64,000 bases of DNA from Maratus speciosus (GCA_963932465.1 OZ010799.1:281153083-281217082), one strand, 5' to 3'; numbered from the stretch's first letter, positions 23,423 through 32,595 are shown. Notes: a model not told the origin generated them from the letters alone. Numbers and translations: made by a program.

Positions 23423-24074
23423 GCATGAAAAGCCCATTTATCTAAATTAAGGGGGGGTCTAGCCCCCTTCTCCCCCATTATACTTAACCCGTAAACCTCC
23501 AAATCTAATCAAGGCAACTTCTTAACATAATGAACCGGTATACCAAATTTGGAGCAAATCGAATAATTCTGCATGAAAAACCCATTTATCTAAATTAAGG
23601 AGGGGGTCTAGCCCCCTTTCCTCCCCCCCCCCCCTTCATATTTAACTAATGAACCTCCAAGTTTAATCAGGGAAGCTCCTTAACATAATAAACCGGTATA
23701 CGAAATTTGGAGCAAATCGAAGAATTCTGCATGAAAAACCTATTTATCTAAATTAGGGAGGGGGGAGGGACCAGCCCCCCTTCTCTCCCTTTATCCTTAA
23801 CCAATGAACCGTCAAAACTAAACAGCGGAACGCCTTATCAGAATGAACATAAAAAAAAATTGAAGCAAATCGTATATTTTAATCAAGAGTTATCGCGTTA
23901 CGTACATACATAAGTACGTACAGTACATGCATACACACAGAACCGACGGGTACATTAGCTCTCAGGCTGTGAGCTAAAAAGTGATTGGATAAGCAGATGG
24001 ACTCCTTTGAGAAATTATGACTTAAACCAGAAATGCGGTAAGTTTGACTCTGAAAGCTTCATTTCCATCTCGCA

Positions 24075-24350
24075 TTTCGGCAAATCTCATCTCGATGATT
24101 TTTCCAGCATTTCGACGCTTCCAGATGGGAATCTGCTCGATGGTTGGTTCTCTCGCGGTTTTAAACCTTTCGGGATGGGAAGTCTCTCGAGAGTTTCCTC
24201 TCGCCCTTTTCAACCTTTCCCGATGGGAAGCCTCTCGCTTGTTACTCTCGTCCTTTTCGAAATGTCCCAATGAAAAGCCTTTCGAGTATTTCTCTCGCGC
24301 TTTTCAACATTTCGCTATGAGAAGCTTTTCGAGGATTTCTCTCGTCCTCG
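24075..24350. repeat. 48-bp degenerate tandem repeat, about 5.5 copies
   Basis: GATGGGAAG-type motifs followed by CTCTCG and CTTTTCAACCTTTC recur at 24124, 24174, 24222, about 24270 and about 24315. Because 48 is a multiple of three and the unit has few stops, open frames exist on both strands. They do not look like a real protein. Confidence 0.85.
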
Positions 24351-24474
24351 GCAGAGAAGAAAAGTAAGAAAATTTATCGAGAGTACCAAGGGACGAGATA
24401 GAGAAAAAGGCATGACAATGAGCTGTGAAATGAAGCCCTAATTTTCAAAGTTTCTCTTATTTTAGCCCTACCAA

Positions 24475-25990
24475 GATGTCACATACCTGGAACCCTCCGA
24501 TAAAAATTATTTATTAAATATAAAATTTTCAAAGAGGAAGGTGGGTCGGATGATTTCGAGGGAGGAGGACGTGATAGTGGACTCATGGGGTGCAATTTTA
24601 AAAATTTTACCGAACCCTTCCTGTGGCATATAATCGAAAAGCCCTTTCACCACTCTTTCATACTATGAACCTTTCTTCGCCCAAAGGGGGGTGGGGAAGG
24701 GCGAACAAATTTTTAAAACCGTAGCCGATTTCTATAATAAATTTAAATATCACATTAAATATGGGTTTTTTATGCAGTCTTCCGGTAAATATTATTTATT
24801 GAACATAAAATTTTAAAGTGGCGGCTGTGTGAATTCCGGGATGAAAGAGTGGGCCCACGGGGGGTGAGAGGGGGAGCAATTTTCAAACTTTTTTTGGACC
24901 AGTCATGTGATATGTCATCGGTAAGCTCTCGTATGACTCTTTCATATTATGAGACTTTCTTCCTCCCCTCCCCAATTTGGCCCCCACTGCGAGGGTAGTT
25001 TTTTCCGCTTTTATCATTTTAGATCGGATTTTTTTATGGAGCCCTCCGCTAAATATTATTTATAATATATGAAATTTCAGGACCCTTTTGCAAATTTAGC
25101 CAAGACCCCTCATGTGACATATCGTTAGAAAGGTTTGTGACTACTTATTAGTGCTATGCACTTCCGGTGGTCGCCCCCCCCACTTTGCCCCCCCCGGAGG
25201 ACACTTTTCCAAATTTAGTCAGTACGCCTCTTATGAGATATCGTTGAAAAGGTCTGTGACTACTTATTGATGTTATGCACTTCCGGTGACAGCCCCCCCA
25301 CTGTTTGCCCCCCCCCCTGGGGGACACTTTTTCAAATTTAGTCAAGACCCCTCGTGTGAGATATCGTTGGAAAGGTCTGTGACTACTTATTGATGTTATG
25401 TACCTACGGTGCCCCCACCACCACTTTGCCCCCCCCCCCGGGGTCACTTTTCCAAATTTAGCCAAGACCCCTCATGTGAGATATCGTTGGAAAGGTCTGT
25501 GACTATTTATTGATGTTATGCACCTCCGGTGACAGTCTCCCCCAATTTGCCCCTCCCGGGGGACACTTTTTCAAATTTAGCCAAGACCCCTCATGTGAGA
25601 TATCGTTGGAAAGGTCTGTGACTACTTATTGATGTTATGCTCCTCCGGTGTCCATCCCCCCCATTTTGAACCCTCCACGGGGGACACTTTTCTAAATTTA
25701 GCCAAGACCCCACATGTGAGATATCGTTGGAAAGGTCTGTGACTACTTATTGATGTAATGCACCTCCGGTGACCGCCCCTCCCCCCCACTTTTCCCCCAC
25801 GGGGGTGTTTTTCTAAATTTAGCCGAGACCCCTCATGTGAAATATTGTTGGAAAGGCTTATGACCACTTACGCATGTTATCCACCTCCCGCAACCCTCCC
25901 CCCCTTTCCCCCCACGGGGAGGGCATTTTTATAAGTTCAGATCCAGACTTCTCATGTGACATATGGTTGGAAAGGCCTAAAGACCTGTGA
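24475..25990. repeat. Right inverted arm and ~120-bp tandem array
   Basis: 24475-25080 mirrors the left arm. From about 25080 a unit containing AATTTAG.CAAGACCCCTCA, TGAGATATCGTTGGAAAGG, TGTGACTACTTATTGATG and a poly(C) stretch is repeated about eight times with a period of 117-123 bp. The left arm holds two copies of the same unit in inverse orientation (17480-17690), so this array expanded on one side only. Minus-strand open frames here simply read the repeat. Confidence 0.9.
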
Positions 25991-26457
25991 CGACTTAATC
26001 ATATTATGCAGCTGCTGTGCCCCTCCGCTCGCTTTGACCCTCGCCCAAGAGATCTGGTCCGACGTTCATTCGTTTCGATATTATATTTTTTACAAGATTT
26101 TGTAGTGCGTGCACACCACACCCGCCTGCTATCATATATCAGTGCCGTATATAGCGGGTAACCTGTTCGTGATTTCATATTACAAGATTACGTATAAATT
26201 AGGGGCCCCAATTAAAGGAGGGGCCCGCTAGCGGTTGAAGTCACCTAGTCTTTATTAACATCAACTCATTCCAGTTCACCCGCAGACTATTCTTGATAAA
26301 TGTATGACGTATATAATACATAATATATGATTTATAAAAGAAATTTGCAAACTGTAGTCATCGAGAAAAAATTTATACAATCGAAAAATATCGAGATGTC
26401 CATACAATCGAGAAAATCGAGAAAAACATCTCGTTATCGCCCATCACTATGTTGAAG

Positions 26458-26856
26458 TATTAGAATTAAACATAAAATAATAAAGTTATGATCAATATAT
26501 TAAAAAAACAACACTCTTATAACATGTAGCTACATGAACATATCTTGCCAGATATTTTACCTGAATAAGATTAGCTGAATATATGTATACATAATATAAA
26601 CAAATTAAATAACATTATTAATTCAATAAACCTTTCAATTTGAAGTAAGATACAATTATGCATAAAATGAAACATTTTTACTAAGTGGATAAACAACAAA
26701 TTGCAATACACACACACACAAAAATTCTAACTATGAATATCAAAATACACTAGTAGAAAAAAATAAATTTCAAATCAAATACTGAAATCATTTATCATTC
26801 AACAATCTAGTTCAAAAGGATACAAATCCAGCAGACTATTAGCAGATTTTATCATA
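26458..26856 (-). pseudogene. Pao pol C-terminus and 3' untranslated region
   Basis: On the minus strand the sequence resumes after the inserted element with a short in-frame tail ending LYPFELDC and a stop near 26805. The remainder to 26458 is AT-rich and non-coding and was continuous with 16591-16710 before the hAT-like insertion. Confidence 0.6.
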
Positions 26857-28367
26857 CACTGTAAAAAAAAATGGTAACGTTCCATGTAAAATCCAGGAAC
26901 GTTTCGCCTTTTCTCAGGTTTTCAGAGTAATTTAGCTCTTTCCTGTGAAATTCTGGTTTTCTTATCTGAAACGTTCCTGAACCAAAAGTTGGAAACAGCA
27001 AAACGCTGCGGCCGCCATTTATTATTCTTTTTGCTATAATCCGTTGCTCGCGCGCGAGTGTCGAAAAAGAATTCCTTAAATGAATGTAAAAAAATCAATA
27101 TGGAATGCAAATAAATCAATAGACGACATAATCCTTTACGTCTCTATTGTCAAGATAATTCAGATGAAAATACAATAACTCTGTGACATCACTAAGAGAT
27201 TATCTCTCGTACTTGTCTGTGAAATCTTTAACGAGCAGACTGTGTAAAAAAAAAAAAATACACCTATTATTTGGATCTGCATTAACCAGGGGACAATCAA
27301 ATATGATTCTCACCTATTTTGATTAATTTAAATTATGTTTTAGAGTTCTTATCTCTAATTATTCTTGTGAAAGGATTTCTTCAAATGGGCCTTAGATTTT
27401 CAGAAATTAGATGCCGAGTTTTAGCATACGTTTCAAATACCCATTAGTTTGCAGCTCTCAACGTGTCTTTCCTGTTGTGGACGCAGAAAGCTTGCACGCC
27501 ACCCGTACGGCCCGGGTTCGATGCTACCTCTTGACTTTTTTTTTTCTTTTTTAATTAATTTTATATTTTAACACTTTATTACAATTTGATTTAAATTTGA
27601 CATATATTTGACACTTTGAATTGCTGCAAATTTGAATTTTTTTTTTTCGGAAAAAATATACAATTACGTTTAGGTTTTTTTTTTTCATGAAAATTTATAT
27701 GTATTTTATCTAACATGTAAACTAACATAATCAGTGACGAAAATCCAAAATATTTTATGTCTAGATTTTTTTTCTAATTATTATTTACATTTATATATTT
27801 TTATATTTTAAGCAAAGTTCAGAAACAATATATCACATATATATTTACTTTATTGAATTTTAACTGAAAATTTATTTTTTCGTGTAAATTATAAATAATA
27901 ATTTTGATGTCAATTTCAAAATATTTTTTCATTCTAACAAATAATGATAATAAAGCGAAAATTGTCAACTGGAAATGTAAAAATCGTCTGCGGATCCCGC
28001 ATGCTGTGAAATATCAGTAATGTCATAATGAAGGGAACGAACATCCAGAGTGAATTATGTCAGCCAGGTATCGGTCCGGATAGCCTAACAGGTAAGGCAT
28101 TGGCACGGCACGCCAAGTATCCAGGTTCGATCCCTGGTCTGGACATTTTTCGCTCTTGTGCTACTCCAGCCTTGAATATGTCAGTAATGTTTTGCTGTCA
28201 ACAGAAATATTCCTGGTATTTCGCAGGAAACTTACTGGCATTTCTGTAGAAAGTTTTTAACATATACAGTAAAGTTCCAGTCATTTTCAAGAAATGTTTC
28301 TTGGAAATAATGGGCAACTCAGCTGCCCATTTTTTCCCAGGAACGTTGCGGAATTTTTTTTACAGTG
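26857..28367. mobile_element. 1.5-kb TIR element (TACACTGTAAA ends) inside Pao pol
   Basis: CACTGTAAAAAAAA at the left is mirrored by TTTTTTTTACAGTG at 28367. TA lies on both sides, consistent with a Tc1/mariner-like TA target. GGAACGTT motifs recur close to both ends. It splits the Pao integrase tail, which continues on both sides. No transposase frame is visible. It carries a tRNA-like sequence at 28074-28144 and a GGTTCGAT B-box-like sequence near 27520. Confidence 0.85.
28074..28144 (+). tRNA. Cloverleaf tRNA-like sequence, anticodon GGC (Ala codons)
   Basis: 71 nt fold into a complete cloverleaf. The acceptor is GTCCGGA/TCTGGAC (one G-T pair), the D stem GCCT/AGGC, the anticodon stem TTGGC/GCCAA with loop ACGGCAC, and the T arm CCAGG-TTCGATC-CCTGG. 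The B box GGTTCGATCCC is perfect and the A box TAGCCTAACAGG is good. A T run follows at once and could end Pol III transcription. Position 33 is C rather than U, and a GGC anticodon is not usual for eukaryotic tRNA-Ala. A tRNA-derived SINE head or recent tRNA pseudogene is therefore likelier than a working tRNA. Confidence 0.75.
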
Positions 28368-28369
28368 TA

Positions 28370-28805
28370 CAAGCAAGGATAAGTTTATCTCTGCCAAGAA
28401 TGACTTCATTAACTAATCCTAAGTCCTACAACAGTTTAGGTTTAGCACTACCATCTACTAAGACAACATCTCTAATTTTTAAGTTTTTGTGTCTCTCAGA
28501 AGTTTTTAATTGATGAATTGAACTAAAATTCAATAAGTATTGTTCATTCCATTTAATCCACAGTTGTTTCGACAATTTACTTTGAAATCGTTTTTTCATT
28601 AACAAAGTTTCTTTGGCAAAAATTTTATTTTCAAATTCAGCAAAACGTAGAGCAAAACTAATGTTTTCTCTTCTAGTTGAGGGAAATGAGCCGGTAACAG
28701 TGGCTCTGGCTCGCCGAAATCACTTGTTAGTGGTCTCATATTTATTATGGCTTCTATTTCTGTCAAGATTGTTACTAATTCTTCAAATGTGATGGGAGTT
28801 CTTCC
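28370..28805 (-). pseudogene. Pao integrase C-terminal remnant
   Basis: After the TGA the same frame reads RTPITFEELVTILTEIEA followed by N.RPLT...EPEPLLPAHFP, the standard end of the Pao integrase core. A frameshift near 28670 moves the reading to a segment with KRFQSKLSKQLW, IKWNEQYL and a DVVLV strand, the usual C-terminal domain. The TACACTGT element cuts the sequence at 28367. The last residues of the protein (LLDLYPFELD then stop) are recognisable on the other side at about 26850-26807. Confidence 0.78.
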
Positions 28806-29537
28806 TCAACTTTTCCTTAGGGCTTCTTTTGCACTTTTTACGGGCCTTTCGTAAAACCCTCCCCACCATGTGGCACGCTCGAGGATAAATTTCCATCTCA
28901 CACCTTTATTTGTTATAAAATCCTGAAGTTCTTGATCTTTAATGAATTTTTCAAATTGTTGTACTTCTTTATCAGCAGCCTTAAAGCCGCTCTCGAGTTC
29001 GAGAAGTGAGAGTCCTCTCGTAAGTCGGTCAGCAGGATTTGAGCTACCGGGACAATGTTGCCAGTTCATCGGATTTGTTAAAATTTGTTTGTCCGTTTCA
29101 ATAACAGGGTGATAGGGTAAGTAGTATGCCAAATTATCATTGGTCGAATTTATTTCCTGGGGTTCAACAATTTCTACTACTTTCAAAGTCTTATATTCAT
29201 TAACGATATCTTTACATTTGTTCGTATTATCTTCTTGATTCCCCAACCCTTCTACAGTTTCAAGCTGAACTGACATTTTGTCATCCTTGTTATTATCCCA
29301 AATATATATGTACATTGCACCCACTAAATTACCTACATTAACTTCTTCTGAGAATTTGCCGTGAAGTGTCCAACCTAATTTAGTTTCATTCAGAACAAGA
29401 GTTGGTGAAATGCGTTTATATTTTCCTGTCTTAATTGACCAATAGTAATCGCTCCCAATCAACAAATCTATTTCATTATCACCATCATCTAATTCATTAG
29501 TAGAATAGTCTGATAACTCTATACCCATATTTTTCAT
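28806..29537 (-). pseudogene. pol: Pao pol with reverse transcriptase deleted
   Basis: 243 codons. Residues 25-62 (LLIGSDYYW, LGWTLHGKF) are the end of the protease-linker of Pao pol. Residues 138-146 (YYLPYHPVI) are the very start of the RT domain. Directly after, at about residue 151, the protein jumps to WQHCPGSSNPADRLTRG (159-175), which in complete elements lies beyond RT and RNase H. It jumps again to an integrase segment ending WWGGFYERPVKSAKEALRK (224-242), with the last catalytic Glu of the DDE triad. The catalytic YxDD, RNase H and the first integrase Asp residues are missing, yet the frame is continuous. It ends at a TGA after which the same frame still encodes integrase. Confidence 0.85.
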
Positions 29538-30012
29538 TTTTTTTATATAACTCTGAACTTGGCGCTCGTATTATATCGGGACATATTTTCGCCGTTTCTA
29601 TTGCTTCCAGACATATTATATTGTCCGAATTATTGTCTTTTAGGAAAATCTTTACTCTAATATGATTATCAACAATAGGTTTTGTTCCAGCAAAAGTATG
29701 AATTTTTAATGATTCCTGCCCTATTACCTCTAAATTTAAACAATTAGATAAATTCTTCCCGATAAATGTTCGCTGCGAGGCGCTATCTAATGATATTCGA
29801 TCATTAATATTTTGGTTCTTTCCAATCATAATTCCTTTCAACGTTTGAAAATAAATATATTCATCTGGATTACAACAAAGTGACGAAACTGTTATTTTTT
29901 CATACTTATTTTCCTTTTCCCCCGGTTCACGCTTAGTCGAAAGGAGGTCAATTTTATTTTCATTCGGTGATCTTTCTTTTTGTTTTTTGTTACAAAGAGA
30001 ACTTTGATGCAT
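29497..30012 (-). pseudogene. pro: Pao aspartic protease region
   Basis: 171 codons covering the tail of the gag knuckle region (HQSSLCNKK) and a retropepsin of the Pao (DUF1758) type. The catalytic segment reads ISLDSASQRTFI at residues 73-84, followed by TFAG and a KI.LKDN strand. Retroviral-type proteases usually have D(T/S)G. Here the glycine is replaced by alanine (DSA), which should weaken or kill activity. The frame ends at about 29497, and the next part continues in an overlapping frame at 29537, so another frameshift lies in the overlap. Confidence 0.8.
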
Positions 30013-30126
30013 TTTAGAAAAACAAATTGCGCAATGAATCTTAGTATTTCTGTAATATTGCTTCGTATGGAATTTTAAGTAACATTTGAAACATTTTGCT
30101 TATTTTAATAAAGATTCTTTTCGTTG

Positions 30127-30723
30127 TTACAAATTTAAATTACATAAATTTGCATCGTGATTTTGAGAGCAAAAGGGACACAGATTTTCTGCAATTGTAT
30201 TTAATGTAAGTGCTGAAGGATTTTTAATTTTTTCTTGGTGAAAGTGTTCGGGAGAATTTTGTCTAAATTTATTTTCATGGGATTTAGTATTTTCAGAACA
30301 GGGTTCGTACGGGTGCTTGAATTTCCAGACTAAGAAATTTTTCGTTACCAATATTTTCTTATGGAAAAATCTCTCTTTAAATAAGGTGAAATTTCGTCTG
30401 TTTAAACTAGATTTATTTTTCTGTAAAAAAAATTTGATATTTGGCCTTGAAAATAACGGTACTCGTACGAACCCTGCAAAACTGATAGAAGTAATATTAA
30501 TAGTTTTTTCTCGCACTTCTATTTCACGTTTAAGGAACAACAATAAATCATTCACACAAACATCCTTTTTATCGTATTGTTCTCTGTGAAATTTTAATAA
30601 AAGATCATTCGGTATGCATTTATAAATAATGGGTAATAATAAGCAACCATATTGCTCTGACTTCACATCAAGTGATTCTAGGCTTCGTATTTGTATAGTT
30701 ATCTGATCATGTAATTTTTTCAA
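30127..30723 (-). pseudogene. gag: Pao gag, C-terminal part, with in-frame 178-bp insertion
   Basis: The start (LHDQITIQIRSLESLDVKSE) continues the gag of the previous frame. FLKREIEVRE follows as expected. From 30476 to 30299 the sequence is the CGTACG MITE, and gag resumes after it with a CPFCSQNHDANLC cysteine/histidine knuckle. The frame stays open right through the insertion, adding about 61 residues. A further C..C...H....C arrangement continues at 30120-30000 but in a shifted frame, so the gag-protease junction is broken. Confidence 0.82.
30299..30476. mobile_element. 178-bp TIR element (CAGGGTTCGTACG family), copy 3, inside gag
   Basis: CAGGGTTCGTACG and CGTACGAACCCTG are perfect 13-bp inverted ends. 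Flanks are CAGAA and CAAAA, possibly a 5-bp target duplication with one change. The length equals that of copy 1 at 1357-1534. Insert plus a 5-bp duplication is 183 bp, a multiple of three, which explains why the gag frame stays open. Confidence 0.88.
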
Positions 30724-30733
30724 AGAATGTATG

Positions 30734-31426
30734 TTATTTGATCTTCGTACTGCTTCTGTTTAACAATTTGTTAGAGTGTGCGGAAATCAAAACTTCTCTT
30801 TTCCCAAAACGATCCTTTAATATATTTATTGCCGTTACAAATATTTCACTTGTTAATGGAAGAGCATTAATGGCGGCAGCTGCTGAATGAGAAATTAAAG
30901 ATTTTAAATAAGTGAATTTTTTAATTTGCTGAAGAACTTCATTTTCGTGAATAGCGACTTTAAACTGAGGCCAAAATTCTTGAAATTCGCAAATGTCGCC
31001 TGTAAATTTATTTAAAGAAATTCGCGGCAATTTCGTATTCGACTTTAATTGACTGTCTGATATGGAGGGCGTAGTTGCTTTTGGTTCCCTCGCAATAGTT
31101 GAATTTATCTTTAAATTTTTCAAATATCTACGGGCTCTTGATTTGCAAGTCACAATAGCTTCCTTATATTCTATCGAAGTTTCTATTTCTGTTTCTAAAT
31201 TATCGGTTTCAATTTCCGATTCAATCGACTCACCTAATTTTTCTAATGATAATTTATGTTCAAGTAATGCCGGTAAAGAATCCTCAATATTTTCCGTTTT
31301 GGAATCACTTTCTTTTTTAATTTCACTATCAATTTTTTTAACCAATTTCGTTACTGTGGTTCTAAGTGACCCGCGTTTTGCTATGTTTCGTTTTAAAACT
31401 TCACTTTGATCTATCTTTATATTCAC
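30734..31426 (-). pseudogene. gag: Pao gag, N-terminal part
   Basis: 230 codons. The N-terminus is basic (RGSLRTTVTKLVKKID). A central KLPRISLNKFTGD...FQEFWPQFKVAIHEN block, then an A..I..L.LT...F..A...LKDRFG stretch, is the DUF1759-type gag region of Pao/BEL elements. An acidic, coiled-coil-like region occupies residues 35-95. The frame ends in SSTKIK just before a frameshift. The same protein continues in another frame at 30723, so a single gag has been split by a small indel. Confidence 0.85.
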
Positions 31427-31548
31427 CCATTCAAAGAATTATGTCTTCCAATATATCTTATATTTTAAGAGAAATTTTAAATAATTTACCCGTTAAATGA
31501 AATGCCAGTAGCGTAGTTATCGAGTTATATTCGCGGCCTTTGCACCAG

Positions 31549-31880
31549 TGTGGCGACCGGTTCTGGTTCAGTGGATTTCTTAAATTAACTAACACTATCT
31601 TAAAATAAATCAATTGGCACTTACTCAATTAATTCCACGGGATATCAATTTTTCTCTCTTTCGTTTAATTGGAAGACACATATTTACAGGTAATATGTAC
31701 TACAAGACATTTTATTTACGGTAAAAGCGAAACGTGTTCTTAAAAACATTCTTTCAACAACACCACCTCGAACAGAGCGAGCGACAGCGATGAGCCCAGG
31801 AGGAGTAACCCTACGTAAACAATAGAGCCATTGCCATCCCTTTATCGCCCATTTGGCGTCAAAACATTTAATTCTATACA
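31549..31880 (-). repeat. 5' LTR of the Pao element
   Basis: On the minus strand it starts TGTATAG and ends GTCGCCACA, so it has TG...CA ends. It matches 16261-16590 nearly throughout. The internal sequence just after it (CTGGTGCAAAGGCCGCG on the minus strand) is where the primer-binding site should lie. The matching tRNA was not identified. Confidence 0.9.
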
Positions 31881-32279
31881 AGAGATCGCAAAGCTATACA
31901 GAATGGAAACGCGAAACATTTACGTCTGTGGTTGGCAAGAAAATAGGGATTGTTCCGCGATTACAGTGTTGATGAGCGTAGCGAGCAGGGGGGTAGAGCG
32001 CCCCTAGTAGTATAAAAGTTATAAAGGTCAAATTATTAATAACAGAATAATTTTATTATAATTAATCACGCATTTTTTCGGATTCAAGACTAGTTTGCAT
32101 TTATTATCGCTCTCAATACACCACCCGTGTCTTTATCGGTTGATTAAAAACGTATCTGGAAAAAACGCGGCACGGACCAAGGCGGGTTGCTACTTTGCGA
32201 CCTCGATTCGAAGTGCGTTTAGCACAATGTCAAGTTAAACTTTCAACAAGGTCTTTGTTTTAGAAACATTCTAACAAGA

Positions 32280-32595
32280 AAAGAGTATTAGTACACTGAA
32301 TTTTATAGATGCTTAATAAACATCGACATTGAATTTATAAATAAAGCCAGATTTAAAAGCATAAGTCAAGAAACTTTATATCAAAATTTAATTATTGCAG
32401 GTAATTTTAATGTCAACTTTAAAAATAGTACTAGAAGTGAAATGTCGGAATAATTTTCAATTTCGGTCTATGTACATTTATTCAAGAATCTACTAACAGG
32501 AAAATCACAAATATTGACAATGTATTCACCAACATCCTCATACAATGTGTCGCTAATTATTCATTTTTAGTCATCAGATTTGGATAATATTTTTA
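32280..32595 (+). pseudogene. LINE endonuclease remnant (APE type)
   Basis: The plus strand can be read as LIIAGNFNVNFKN near 32386-32425, matching the (V)AGDFNV motif of the apurinic endonuclease domain of jockey/CR1-type LINEs. After a frameshift, NIDNVFTNI near 32510-32540 matches the following substrate-binding block. The D of GDFN is changed to N and the frame is broken, so it is inactive. No RT follows. It may be related to the RT fragment at 12.3 kb, but not demonstrably. Confidence 0.62.

Larger units (their letters stand above)
18660..23885. repeat. Satellite array, ~148-bp monomer, about 35 copies
   Basis: The anchor CTGCATGAAAA recurs at 18793, 18940 (variant), 19091, 19233, 19382, 19530, 19678, 19834, 19983 and onward, a spacing of 142-156 bp. 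Each monomer runs through CTTAACCAATGAAC, AAACCGGTATACCAAATT, CTGCATGAAAA and CCATTTATCTAAATTAAG. A G-run/C-run segment (for example GGGGGGACCAGCCCCCC) follows, is palindromic and varies most in length. Peripheral monomers are more diverged. Repeated near-identical open frames at 18895-19092 and 21718-21933 are by-products of the repeat. Confidence 0.97.
16719..26449. mobile_element. 9.7-kb hAT-like composite carrying a satellite array
   Basis: TAGTGATGGGCGA at 16719 is mirrored by TCGCCCATCACTA ending at 26449. TGTTGAAG flanks both ends directly (16711-16718 and 26450-26457), a perfect 8-bp target duplication as made by hAT transposases. Inside are subterminal repeats rich in AATCGA/TCGAGA, a second copy of the left end at 16919, long inverted arms (about 17460-18440 and 24475-25200), a ~5.2-kb satellite, a 48-bp repeat array and a ~120-bp repeat array. 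No transposase frame exists. It either moved as one unit or grew in place after insertion of a smaller MITE. Confidence 0.85.
16261..31880 (-). mobile_element. Pao/BEL LTR retrotransposon, interrupted by three insertions
   Basis: Two LTRs of 330 and 332 bp bound the unit. On the minus strand the order is 5' LTR, gag, protease, truncated pol, integrase tail, purine-rich tract (GGTGGGGAGTG at about 16591-16602) and 3' LTR. Possible target duplications are AGGGA (left) and AGAGA (right), with one mismatch. Removing the insertions at 16719-26449 and 26857-28367 leaves an internal region of about 3.7 kb, short for Pao because most of reverse transcriptase, RNase H and the integrase front end are missing. 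It is defective and could only have moved with helper proteins. Confidence 0.9.

Noticed and set aside
18660..23885. Regularly spaced repeats considered as a CRISPR array
   Set aside because: Monomers are ~148 bp and directly adjoining, without unique spacers, in eukaryotic DNA. This is a satellite.
24007..24367. Three overlapping open frames on both strands
   Set aside because: They arise from a 48-bp tandem repeat whose length is a multiple of three. No recognisable domain.
27485..27535. GGCCCGGGTTCGATGC as a second tRNA within the TACACTGT element
   Set aside because: Only a B-box-like sequence is present. No D arm or acceptor stem could be paired.
31970..32012. GAGCGTAGCGAGC followed by GGGGGTAGAGCGCCCCTAG as a possible second Helitron terminus
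   Set aside because: The possible hairpin abuts CTAG directly with no spacer and no second copy was seen, so a Helitron end is not supported.
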